Assembly: GCF_000952155.1 (NCBI RefSeq)
Contig: NZ_JYON01000037.1
Location: 1-53,420 of the forward strand
Source: Aliterella atlantica CENA595
GTDB lineage: Bacteria; Cyanobacteriota; Cyanobacteriia; Cyanobacteriales; Chroococcidiopsidaceae
Direction of reading: 5' to 3'
DNA length: 53,420 nt
Shown: positions 8,452 to 15,472 of the stretch, piece by piece
Layout of the letters: every line of letters starts with the position of its first letter
How positions within the stretch are numbered: position 1 is the first letter of the stretch
The notes under the pieces: model-generated
Databases searched by the model: none
What the model was told of the DNA's origin: nothing
The model's input: only the letters and a program-made list of their open reading frames with translations
Position numbers and translations under genes: made by a program

Positions 8452-9079
8452 TTGCAGTTTCCTTCAAATTTAAGACTTTGCGGTAACTATTTAGTGTCGC
8501 AAAGTCAGGCGTAACGTCCCCCACTTCGTTCGATGTTTTCAGATCGCCTTGCCACTGTTTGGCTATCAAAGAGAGGAACGCCTTTAATTCCTTTTGCCGA
8601 TCGTCAAACCAACAGTCCACACCTTCTCCCTCTAGTTCCATCGGTGGATGATACCTGTTACCAGTTAAATACAAACACCACTTCCAAGTTCCTTGGCAAT
8701 CCTGTTGGAAATAAACACGCCTGTCTGCGCCGTTACTCCAGATGTTCAGTTCAAATTTACCTTCGTAGCCCCATTCCTTCAGCGCCCAAGCGATCGCGCT
8801 TTTTTTACTCCACTTAGAAGAGGTTGCAGCAGCTTTTTTCTGGTTTTCCTCCTGCCTGAACCTCGTTTCTGCTGCTTGTTTAATCCTTTCTCTTTCTCTT
8901 GCTTCTTTTTCTAATCGCAATTTCTCTGCTACTTCACGCTCGATCTCTGCTTTCTCCTGGGCGCTCACTACCTCTTGCTCGGCAGCGACACGTACTGCGC
9001 CGCCACGCTTTAATGCTTCAGCCATCGCTAGCTTTAATAGTTGTAATAGTTGGTCGTCATTAAGTGTTGAAAAGTCCAT
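8444..9079 (-). CDS. Coiled-coil protein, first gene of the WYL-linked operon
   Basis: A 211-residue protein. Residues ~30-90 form a highly charged Glu/Arg/Lys/Ala coiled coil. The C-terminal ~110 residues are a compact domain with many aromatics (W-A-L-K-E-W-G-Y, VYFQQDCQGTWKWCLYLTG, GVDCWFDD). I do not recognise it. The start has an AGGAGG-like site upstream (CCTCCT on the plus strand at 9085-9090). It is the promoter-proximal gene opposite the WYL gene and overlaps the vWA gene by 8 bases, so it is probably the vWA protein's direct partner (inference). Confidence 0.78.
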   Translation of the reverse strand: MDFSTLNDDQLLQLLKLAMAEALKRGGAVRVAAEQEVVSAQEKAEIEREVAEKLRLEKEARERERIKQAAETRFRQEENQKKAAATSSKWSKKSAIAWALKEWGYEGKFELNIWSNGADRRVYFQQDCQGTWKWCLYLTGNRYHPPMELEGEGVDCWFDDRQKELKAFLSLIAKQWQGDLKTSNEVGDVTPDFATLNSYRKVLNLKETANV

Positions 9080-9123
9080 CTTTGCCTCCTTTAAAACACT
9101 GCTGTATTTACAGATATAAATTT

Positions 9124-9203
9124 TGTATTGACAATCTTAGTGTATGCTAGAGTTAAAGTATTGTCAATACAGATAGTTAAAATAATGTTAAGCTGTCAAT
9201 ACA
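9124..9203. promoter_or_regulatory. Divergent promoter with three TGTCAATACA operator half-sites
   Basis: The gap between the minus-strand operon and the WYL gene holds TGTATTGACA (9124-9133), its complement TGTCAATACA at 9162-9171 and again at 9194-9203. The middle copy lies in a 13-base perfect inverted repeat, GTATTG-T-CAATAC (9158-9170). On the minus strand TTGACA (9167-9162) followed after 17 bases by TACACT (9144-9139) makes a good promoter for the operon. On the plus strand TTGTCA (9161-9166), 16 bases, TAATGT (9183-9188) could serve the WYL gene. The repeats overlap the -35 boxes, as expected for repressor sites. Confidence 0.75.
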
Positions 9204-9223
9204 ACCGTTAGACATTTGTTGGA

Positions 9224-10060
9224 ATGCGCTTACAGAAACAGTTTTCCTTTCAATCCAACCAGCAGTATCAAGACTTGGCTTCCTTAGCTCACAAGCATGA
9301 CTATAGAAGTGTTAGCGCTTTCGTCCAAGCGATCGCCATTGGGCAAATATCATTGGGGAGAGTGACGTTATCAAAGCTGGAGCAGCAGACAATACTTACA
9401 GCAGTATTGGCACTTACCGAACGTGCCGAACTAAAAGCAGCCAGAACGCTTGCTAGTTTCGCGTTAGATAATTTGCTCCTTGAGGAAGAATTGACGAAGC
9501 AGCTAGATGATGCCGCAAGTGCGATCGCCTCGCCTTGGATTGAAAGAATTGAGGAATATATTGATAGGCAGCAACCTTTTGGGCTTTCCTACCAGGACGG
9601 GGCAGGCAGAGTGTGGTCGTACAATGTGCGCTTTGCACAAGTTATTTGGCGCGAGAAGCGTAACTATCTGGAGTGCTGGTGTGAGGAAACAGAAGGCAAT
9701 CGAGATTTAGAGGAGCTTCAACATAATTGGACGCTGCGCTTAGACAGAATTATAGATGCGGCAATTGTGCCACTTGAGGGCGATTGGCATGATGGGCTAG
9801 ATTGCATAGATGTAGAATTTCAACTACTTGACGGATTTGCTCATGCTTATGCTCGTCGCTCTAGCGACATTACTACTAATTGGCAGAGCATTGAACCGCC
9901 TATTAAGCAAGTCCAAAGGCGTATTTCTAACACCTTCTGGTTTGTTAGAGAAATGCTAACTTATGGGAAAGATTGTGTTGTTGTTGTGCCAGAACCAGTA
10001 CGCGATCGTATGATTGATGAACACAAAGCTGCAATCGGGAATTATCAACATAGTAGGTAG
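9224..10060 (+). CDS. WYL-domain transcriptional regulator
   Basis: A 278-residue regulator. The N-terminal ~60 residues may hold a small DNA-binding domain (possibly ribbon-helix-helix). The WYL domain (~120-200) shows YLECWCEETEG, then WTLRLDRIIDA, the W...RLDRI signature. A C-terminal WCX-like extension (~235-275) contains RRISNTFWFVREML, YGKDCVVVVPEPVR and DEHKAAIGNY. Family knowledge: WYL repressors with a WCX part (CapW, BrxR) control anti-phage operons and sense ligands through the WYL domain. It faces the vWA operon across a promoter with three matching inverted or direct sites, so it probably represses both itself and the operon. A 3' fragment of a second copy lies at 10425-10573. 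Confidence 0.85.
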   Translation: MRLQKQFSFQSNQQYQDLASLAHKHDYRSVSAFVQAIAIGQISLGRVTLSKLEQQTILTAVLALTERAELKAARTLASFALDNLLLEEELTKQLDDAASAIASPWIERIEEYIDRQQPFGLSYQDGAGRVWSYNVRFAQVIWREKRNYLECWCEETEGNRDLEELQHNWTLRLDRIIDAAIVPLEGDWHDGLDCIDVEFQLLDGFAHAYARRSSDITTNWQSIEPPIKQVQRRISNTFWFVREMLTYGKDCVVVVPEPVRDRMIDEHKAAIGNYQHSR

Positions 10061-10070
10061 CTTCTTCTGC

Positions 10071-10373
10071 TTAATACTCAAATTCACTCATCGCAGAACT
10101 ATATGTATATGTAAGTACAGGTTCAATCTCTCCCCGATAAGGACGAACATCGATTATGTAAGTGTCTTTGTCTTCTTCATCAATCCACAAATTGTCAAGA
10201 CGAACACCCTCAATTTGGAACAAATTGTCATCAATTTTGATAACATTTCCCAACTCTGGCAGCGATAATACAACATCATGCCAAAGATAATCTGTTATCG
10301 GACAGTGTTGACATTCAGGATAATTACCCAAAATCGAAATTTTAAAAGTTTCAGGTTGATTTACAAAATTCAT
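10071..10373 (-). CDS. Hypothetical protein with CxxC
   Basis: About 100 residues from the ATG at 10373; an in-frame start at 10400 is less likely. It has YPECQHCP near the N-terminus, then beta-type segments (VVLSLPELGNVIKID, LFQIEGVRLDNLWID, TYIIDVRPYRG). It converges on the WYL gene 10 bases away. It sits between the intact WYL gene and the orphan WYL 3' fragment, so it looks inserted there. Unrecognised family. Confidence 0.7.
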   Translation of the reverse strand: MNFVNQPETFKISILGNYPECQHCPITDYLWHDVVLSLPELGNVIKIDDNLFQIEGVRLDNLWIDEEDKDTYIIDVRPYRGEIEPVLTYTYSSAMSEFEY

Positions 10374-10424
10374 TTTTGCTACCTTAAAGTATAAAATCAC
10401 TGTGGAAAAGGATGTTTTGCTCTT

Positions 10425-10573
10425 TGCAAGTAGTTCGGCGCATTTCCAATACCTTCTAGTTTACCCGCGAGATGCTACCTTATGGCAAAGACTGCGTTGT
10501 TGTTGCGCCTAAGTTAGTACGCGATCGCTTGATTGATGAACACAAAGCAGCGCTTGAGAATTACAACAGTTAA
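10425..10573 (+). pseudogene. 3' remnant of a second WYL regulator gene
   Basis: Translated in frame this gives QVVRRISNTF, a TAG stop, then FTREMLPYGKDCVVVAPKLV, RDRLIDEHKAALENYNS and a TAA stop. It matches the last ~48 codons of the WYL gene ending at 10060, with roughly three-quarters base identity by eye. The stop replaces the Trp codon (TGG to TAG). Upstream, at 10404-10422, is a 19-base exact copy of a stretch inside the gene at 10570-11082 (10806-10824). Together these indicate a recombination scar. Confidence 0.85.
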
Positions 10574-11082
10574 TCTTGATATTCTGCTAGTTTTATCAAA
10601 TTTTTGTAAGTATCGTATTTCTCTATCTGTATCAAAATTCGATCGGCATGATAAATAACATACGAGCAAGCGATCGCTAAAATACTGTAGTATATGCCGT
10701 TGATAGCTTGCGTATTATCTTTTGCTAATATGCTTAACAATGCTGCTAGTAGAGTAACAACTGTAACAATTGCTAAAAATTGGTATAGCTTTGTTTTGTA
10801 TGCTTGGAAAAGGATGTTTTGCTCCTGAGAAATTAGCTTCCTAAACGAGCGTAATTTTTCTTGGCTAGCTAAACTGCTAAGGTGCATTGCGTAGCTGGCG
10901 TTTTTCAAGAGTTGGCGACGAGAAGCAGTCTTTTTTTGCAGGAATACTTTTACAGTATTGCTAGCAAGGGGATATTTCGCTAGGGGTAGTTCAGACTGGA
11001 TGAAGTTCAGGTATTGTAATACAGTCACCATTTCCAAGTCATAAGTAAATAATAATTTCATAATTAATTGCAAAATCTTCAT
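10570..11082 (-). CDS. Membrane protein with two C-terminal helices
   Basis: About 170 residues from the ATG at 11082; the longer frame to 11115 begins in a GCGTTAGCGCTCG-like element and is less likely. The first ~100 residues are soluble and helical. Two hydrophobic segments follow: LYQFLAIVTVVTLLAALLSI and INGIYYSILAIACSYVIY, then a charged tail, giving a hairpin membrane anchor. No family recognised. Its 3' end overlaps the WYL remnant by a few bases. Confidence 0.68.
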   Translation of the reverse strand: MKILQLIMKLLFTYDLEMVTVLQYLNFIQSELPLAKYPLASNTVKVFLQKKTASRRQLLKNASYAMHLSSLASQEKLRSFRKLISQEQNILFQAYKTKLYQFLAIVTVVTLLAALLSILAKDNTQAINGIYYSILAIACSYVIYHADRILIQIEKYDTYKNLIKLAEYQD

Positions 11083-11326
11083 TCTTGCTTGCGCGTTAGC
11101 GCTCGTGTACCTCAAGAATTCACTAAATATTACTATGCTGGCTGAGTCTTTAGAAGCTGCTTTAGAACATAGAGAATTTAAGTAACTCCAACAATTCTAC
11201 TTAGAAGCGAATGAGCAACAATAAAGCTTTATATGAAGTACCGTATTAGTCCTGATGCTTCTAGAAGATGTTCATATTGAGAATAGTAAGTAATTTATTG
11301 CTTTATTTTACTTGCTTAATTCCTGT

Positions 11327-11701
11327 ATGAAAGCTGCAAAATTATTAGTAACTTCTTTGTTTGCATTCAGTTTTATTGGTATATCTCCTCAAACCGTCAA
11401 AGCGGCACTTTCTTGTGAAATGGATACGGCTATCAATTATGCTAATGGTTCTTTAGCAAGTTGCATTTTGAATTTTGATGTCAATATTGGGTTGAGTAAC
11501 AATCACTTTGTTTGCCAGCAAAAACAATATATCTCCTTTGATGAGAAAGGACAGTTTAGAAGTTGTACTCTTGCTCGTGACTTGCTTCTTAGGAAAGGCA
11601 ATAAAATTACTACCTGTCTTGCTAAAGGTGAAGTATCTGTGAAAATCCTCAACAGTGGCAACCAAGAAATTACTTGTTCAAGAATGGTTGCTAATCAATA
11701 A
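11327..11701 (+). CDS. Small exported Cys-containing protein
   Basis: About 124 residues from the ATG at 11327. A clear signal peptide (MKAAKLLVTSLFAFSFIGIS, cleavage after TVKA) precedes a mature domain of ~100 residues with six cysteines (ALSCEM, SLASCIL, FVCQQ, RSCTLA, TTCLAK, ITCSRM), probably forming disulphides in the periplasm or outside. No family recognised. It resembles the exported proteins of the 39-49 kb island in style but stands alone here. Confidence 0.75.
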   Translation: MKAAKLLVTSLFAFSFIGISPQTVKAALSCEMDTAINYANGSLASCILNFDVNIGLSNNHFVCQQKQYISFDEKGQFRSCTLARDLLLRKGNKITTCLAKGEVSVKILNSGNQEITCSRMVANQ

Positions 11702-11713
11702 ATAAATAAATAA

Positions 11714-11785
11714 CTTTCGTTTGTATTCTTGGTACTGTTTGTCTTTGCTGTGCCAATACTTTTCTATAGATTCACGAGCGATCGC
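11714..11785 (-). pseudogene. 3' remnant of a second photolyase gene
   Basis: Read on the minus strand this encodes AIARESIEKYWHSKDKQYQE followed by YKRK. It matches the C-terminus of the photolyase ending at 12133 (AIARETVKKYWETRNKQYQQ, FKQK). A stop lies just upstream in this frame, so only the last ~24 codons survive. The remnant lies past the small membrane-protein gene that follows the photolyase, the same arrangement as the WYL remnant. Confidence 0.8.
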
Positions 11786-11858
11786 ACTCTACAGGTAGGG
11801 GTTACAATCAGTCCATCTGTAGTACCCAGTAAATCACAGACAGTAAGTCGAAATATCA

Positions 11859-12131
11859 TCACCGATTCAACAATCTTGCTACTCCACTACCAAGCAAGTA
11901 AAAGACGAACACTACAACTGCTTGAATTAGATAAGTCACGAGTAGAGACTGATATAGTTGGCGATTCTGTTGCTGAAATAACCTATGCCACAAGTACCAC
12001 TTACCCTGAATATAAGCGGCGGTGAACAATAAGGATAATAACAGAATGCTCCACAAGGGAAAATTGGCAAAACCTGTATAAATAGCGCTTACCAACAGTC
12101 CGACTCCCAGCAATCCTTTAATAAAATTCAT
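11859..12131 (-). CDS. Small integral membrane protein, coupled to photolyase
   Basis: A 90-residue protein with three hydrophobic segments: FIKGLLGVGLLVSAIYTGF, PLWSILLLSLLFTAAYIQG and LIQAVVVFVFYLLGSGVARL. Its ATG is one base after the photolyase stop, so translation is very likely coupled. No family recognised; small membrane proteins following photolyase genes are not something I can assign a role to. Confidence 0.82.
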   Translation of the reverse strand: MNFIKGLLGVGLLVSAIYTGFANFPLWSILLLSLLFTAAYIQGKWYLWHRLFQQQNRQLYQSLLVTYLIQAVVVFVFYLLGSGVARLLNR

Positions 12132-12132
12132 G

Positions 12133-13668
12133 TTATTTTTGCTTGAACTGTTGGTACTGCTTATTTCTAGTTTCCCAATACTTCTTTACTGTCTCCCTGG
12201 CGATCGCTGCCTGCTCTAACTCTGCTCCCTGCTCCGCTAACAAGCGCTCCTTCACCTGTTTGCGCAAGTTTGAGACAATCTTACCGTTGACTTTGCGAGT
12301 CTCTGCCCAATCTATCATCGGTGCAGGATAAGGACTTTCATTCAAATACGCACCATCAAGAATTTCCGTTAGGCTATATCCGCGCAATTCTGGAACCCAG
12401 TGGTAAATGAACTTTAAGTCACCGCCAGATTCCTCCAGATTCTTATTGGGGTTGTAAATGCGGAAGGTATCGGATAAGGGATTAGTTACGCCTGCTTGCA
12501 TCTGCCACTGCCACTGATTGATCGCTAGATCCGTATCTACTAAGTATTTTATGTAATGTGTCGCCCCGTGATGCCAGGAGATGCCGCAGTTGATGCACAG
12601 GAAGGTGGCGCACATCGCCCTCATCCGAAAGTTCATCCACCCCATCGCCAGTAGTTGCCGCATTGACGCATCTACCAGAGGAAAGCCTGTCTGACCCTCC
12701 TTCCAAGCAGCAAACAACTCTTGCTTTTCCTCATCTAATTCTGCTGGCGAGTAGTATCGATCGAATTCGCTGTAGCGATTGGTATCAAATAACTCTGGAT
12801 GATTGTATAATCGCTGGGTGAAACTATCATGCCAGCGCAGGCGATCGCGAAACGCTTTGAGAGAAAATTGTGCTTTAGGATTATCGGCTAGTTCTGCCGC
12901 TCGTTCTTTGGTACGTTGGTAGACTTGCCTTACTGAGATAGTGCCAAAAGCTAGATGAGGCGATAGATGCGATGTAGCTCCTTGTTGGGTATGCCAGGGG
13001 CGCGATATTTTCCAATGGTAGCCGCCGAAGCGCTCATCCAAGAATGAGTCTAATGTACCGATTGCTTGAGTTTCGCCGCCCTTGAAATAAGTATTTTCTG
13101 TTCCCCAGAACTGGCTGTACTTTTGCTTCAATTGGCTAAAAGTAAGCTGGGGTATATCTAGTTTTAGCGCTGGCGTGTTGATACGTTCTGGCGTTGGATG
13201 TAGTGGTTGCCGCACATAATTGTAGTATTGCTCTATCCACCCGTCTGTGCGTTCGCCAGCAGTTTGCAGGAAGTTGTTTAATCCTTGGTGGTAGCTGAGG
13301 TTGTGCTGCTGGTAGAAATCTATGATTTGGCGATCTCGTTCTATCCCGTACTGCACCTGTACATCATAATTGAAGAATAGTTTGGGGCGATCGCCTTTTT
13401 GCAGTAATTGGCTTGTAAGTTTTTGCAGTACGCTAACGCTACTTCCCTCAAACAAGTAAAGCTGACTCCCTCGCGCTCTGAGGTTGTTATCCAAATCTTC
13501 TAGAGACTCAAACAAAAACCTCACTCTAGCTTTACCTACTGCCGCTTGCTGATAAAACCAGGGGTCGATGATGAAGCATGGTAGGACCTCAGTATTATCG
13601 GCTGTTGATAAGGCAACGATTTCGTTATCACTCAAGCGCAAGTCACGCCTAAACCAGAGGATGTGCAT
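12133..13668 (-). CDS. Deoxyribodipyrimidine photolyase / cryptochrome family protein
   Basis: A full-length 511-residue photolyase. The N-terminal alpha/beta domain starts WFRRDLRLSDNEIVAL (~5-20) and binds the antenna cofactor in this family. The helical FAD domain shows TSHLSPHLAFGTISVRQVYQ (~230-250), FRDRLRWHDSF, GFPLVDASMRQLLAMGWMNF (~343-362), and DLAINQWQWQMQAGVTNPLS followed by FRIYNPNKN. The Asn/Gln-Trp-Gln-Trp-Gln stretch differs from the usual class I D-G-D-x-A-x-N-N sequence, so substrate type (CPD or 6-4, or signalling) is not certain. It repairs UV-damaged DNA using light. A small membrane protein follows in the same transcript, and a 3' remnant of a second copy lies beyond it. 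Confidence 0.93.
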   Translation of the reverse strand: MHILWFRRDLRLSDNEIVALSTADNTEVLPCFIIDPWFYQQAAVGKARVRFLFESLEDLDNNLRARGSQLYLFEGSSVSVLQKLTSQLLQKGDRPKLFFNYDVQVQYGIERDRQIIDFYQQHNLSYHQGLNNFLQTAGERTDGWIEQYYNYVRQPLHPTPERINTPALKLDIPQLTFSQLKQKYSQFWGTENTYFKGGETQAIGTLDSFLDERFGGYHWKISRPWHTQQGATSHLSPHLAFGTISVRQVYQRTKERAAELADNPKAQFSLKAFRDRLRWHDSFTQRLYNHPELFDTNRYSEFDRYYSPAELDEEKQELFAAWKEGQTGFPLVDASMRQLLAMGWMNFRMRAMCATFLCINCGISWHHGATHYIKYLVDTDLAINQWQWQMQAGVTNPLSDTFRIYNPNKNLEESGGDLKFIYHWVPELRGYSLTEILDGAYLNESPYPAPMIDWAETRKVNGKIVSNLRKQVKERLLAEQGAELEQAAIARETVKKYWETRNKQYQQFKQK

Positions 13669-13773
13669 TCTTAGTCTGTACTATTATTGTACTACTACAT
13701 TTCTATTATCCTAGTTTTTGCAGCGATCGCCTATTGTATTTACAGTTAAAGAGCAAATACTGAGGAGATCTAA

Positions 13774-14229
13774 ATGTCAGTGCTGGTTTTGTGCGTAGGG
13801 ATTGCCAAGGAGAGGGGCGCGACAGTACCATACTCTCATCGCAAGCTTAATGGAGAACTAGGAAAGTTTGGCAAAAAAACTAGAATCAAAATGGCGGGGT
13901 CTGCTAGAGTTCTCATCAACGCTATCGAGCTTGGAATTATGCGTACAATCGAGCAAGACGATTTAGAGACGCACTCCCTCTCTGTGGCAGTCCCAATCAA
14001 CCTAACAGATTGCGACGCATTTCTGGAAATATGCTGGCAAGGGGTTGTTGAGTGGGCAGAAAAGGTGGGGATGAACCCAGGTTTTTACGCCGTGTCAATA
14101 GTGGGAGAATTTGCGGGAAGTGAAGAAGGCTATCATGATGGCGCACTAAAAATGGGACACAAAAGTTTCGCCTGGAGACGCACCGCAGATCCCAAAGTAT
14201 CTGAAAGATTTTTGCCGCAACCCTATTAG
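13774..14229 (+). CDS. Hypothetical protein
   Basis: A 151-residue soluble protein with a good ribosome site (AGGAG at 13763-13767, 6 bases before ATG). It begins MSVLVLCVGIAKERGATVPY, has a region GKKTRIKMAGSARVLINAIE, and ends with several Trp and acidic residues. I do not recognise the family. It is divergent from the photolyase with ~105 bases between, so the two may share a control region, but I see no clear operator. Confidence 0.75.
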   Translation: MSVLVLCVGIAKERGATVPYSHRKLNGELGKFGKKTRIKMAGSARVLINAIELGIMRTIEQDDLETHSLSVAVPINLTDCDAFLEICWQGVVEWAEKVGMNPGFYAVSIVGEFAGSEEGYHDGALKMGHKSFAWRRTADPKVSERFLPQPY

Positions 14230-14318
14230 GAAGCTGCCAATGAGCTTGCAATCGCGCTTTTGTAGTTAGTTTTTTCACTAGCCATATTTCATAATCAATA
14301 AAACGTTTTCCTTATCCT

Positions 14319-14561
14319 ATGAACTCTGACAACTTCATCAAAATCAAGCAACCAAATAGAGCTACACCTAAGCCCCAAAAGCCAACTCAAGAAGCACCTC
14401 CAGCAGAAGTAGAACCAACAGCACCCTTAGAGATAGAACAGCCGGAACAGCCAGCACCCGCAGCACAGCTAGAGTCTTTGGCAGAAGTTACGCCAGATCA
14501 GTCGGTTTGCGGGACTGGATGGAGTATTACCCAGTTGTTGAACGAATTTAGCGGTAGGTAA
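14319..14561 (+). CDS. Small Pro/Glu/Ala-rich protein
   Basis: An 80-residue protein that is largely low complexity: repeated P-x-P, E-P-x and Q-P units from ~12 to ~60, then a folded-looking tail CGTGWSITQLLNEFSG. It may be a disordered adaptor or a remnant. No strong ribosome site is visible. The next gene starts 12 bases downstream, suggesting one transcript. Confidence 0.55.
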   Translation: MNSDNFIKIKQPNRATPKPQKPTQEAPPAEVEPTAPLEIEQPEQPAPAAQLESLAEVTPDQSVCGTGWSITQLLNEFSGR

Positions 14562-14573
14562 AGTTGAGAAAAA

Positions 14574-14855
14574 ATGAAAATGCATATAAACGATACTGTG
14601 AAAGTACGCCTAACACAGCAAGGAAAACAATATTTGCAAGACCAGCACGATATGCTGTTTGCGAATCTTCCTTTGCACAGAAAACCAGCTTTCAAACTAC
14701 CTACTGAAGATGCCGAAGGTTATTGTAAGTTTCAATTATGGATACTTTTTAAGGATTTCTCTGCTTATTTTAATAGTCCGCAATTTTTCAGTGAACTTCC
14801 TTTTCAAGCTGAGATTGAAATAGTTGACAGAGGAAATTCACGATCGCTTGATTGA
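14574..14855 (+). CDS. Hypothetical small protein
   Basis: A 93-residue protein opening with HINDTVKVRLTQQGKQYLQD, a pattern seen in small phage and plasmid proteins of unknown role. It continues with LWILFKDFSAYFNSPQFFSE and ends after R-S-L-D, where a HIP1-like CGATCG precedes the stop. GAGAA precedes the ATG. No function assigned. Confidence 0.65.
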   Translation: MKMHINDTVKVRLTQQGKQYLQDQHDMLFANLPLHRKPAFKLPTEDAEGYCKFQLWILFKDFSAYFNSPQFFSELPFQAEIEIVDRGNSRSLD

Positions 14856-14874
14856 TGAATAGGTTGCTCCAAAA

Positions 14875-15186
14875 TTAACCATTTAGCTTCCGAAAAACTG
14901 AGAAGCCAGCTTTTTCAAGCAGGTTGAAAAACTCAAATTCCTCTATTTCACCTTCTGCTGACACAGTTCTTTTGCGGTAGTTTCTGTTATCTTTCAATCT
15001 AGTCATTTCTCCTTTCAGTATCTCCAAGGCAGAACAGTTTGAATATTCAATATCTGTTGAATAAGAAATTAGTGATTCATTGATAATGATTTTAACTTTG
15101 GGCGGAAGTAATTCCAGCAAACTACATATTTTGGCTTCTAAAACATCCGCTTCTTCGCTAAATATTTCAATTTCTACTTTGTTCAT
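14875..15186 (-). CDS. Hypothetical protein
   Basis: About 103 residues from the ATG at 15186 (NKVEIEIFSEEADVLEAK). A longer frame to 15264 would translate one arm of the 15226-15263 hairpin and is unlikely. Acidic, alpha/beta in look, with no known motif. It converges on the small gene ending at 14855. Confidence 0.62.
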   Translation of the reverse strand: MNKVEIEIFSEEADVLEAKICSLLELLPPKVKIIINESLISYSTDIEYSNCSALEILKGEMTRLKDNRNYRKRTVSAEGEIEEFEFFNLLEKAGFSVFRKLNG

Positions 15187-15225
15187 ATTCTCAATATCAA
15201 GAGTTACCAGTAAATCAAAGTTGTT

Positions 15226-15263
15226 TGACTTCTCCCTTCGGCTTTCAGCCAGGGGAGAAGTCA
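15226..15263. repeat. Nested perfect hairpin, REP/IS200-like
   Basis: TGACTTCTCCC (15226-15236) pairs exactly with GGGAGAAGTCA (15253-15263). Within the loop GGCT (15240-15243) pairs with AGCC (15247-15250) around TTC. The nested stem resembles REP elements and the end hairpins recognised by IS200/IS605-type transposases in cyanobacteria. No transposase is adjacent. It could also act as a terminator. The following bases (~15293-15333) contain another imperfect repeat, AAGTGCG...CGCACTT around GCGTTAGCGAACGC. Confidence 0.7.
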
Positions 15264-15472
15264 ATAACTGTCACTTAACAGAAAGTTTTCCAAGAAGTGC
15301 GTTAGCGAACGCTTAACGAAGTTATCGCACTTTCTAATATTCTCGTCACAACTATCAAATTGAGTCTGAACTTGGTGCAAGCTATTTCGCTCTATCCCTA
15401 ATTACCACCTGGAAGGGAGAGAAATAGCGCTGCACTATACAAAAACAATTTATTCATCTGTTTTTTGGTGTG

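Noticed and set aside
4418..9079. Treating genes from 9079 down to 4418 as one operon
   Set aside because: Gaps of ~80 and ~120 bases separate the CoiA-like, Lar-like and GIY-YIG genes, and I see no evidence of co-transcription beyond 6032.
11729..12025. Plus-strand frame with a hydrophobic start
   Set aside because: It lies opposite the clear three-helix membrane protein at 11859-12131 and the photolyase remnant, and its Ser/Thr-rich sequence looks like a shadow.
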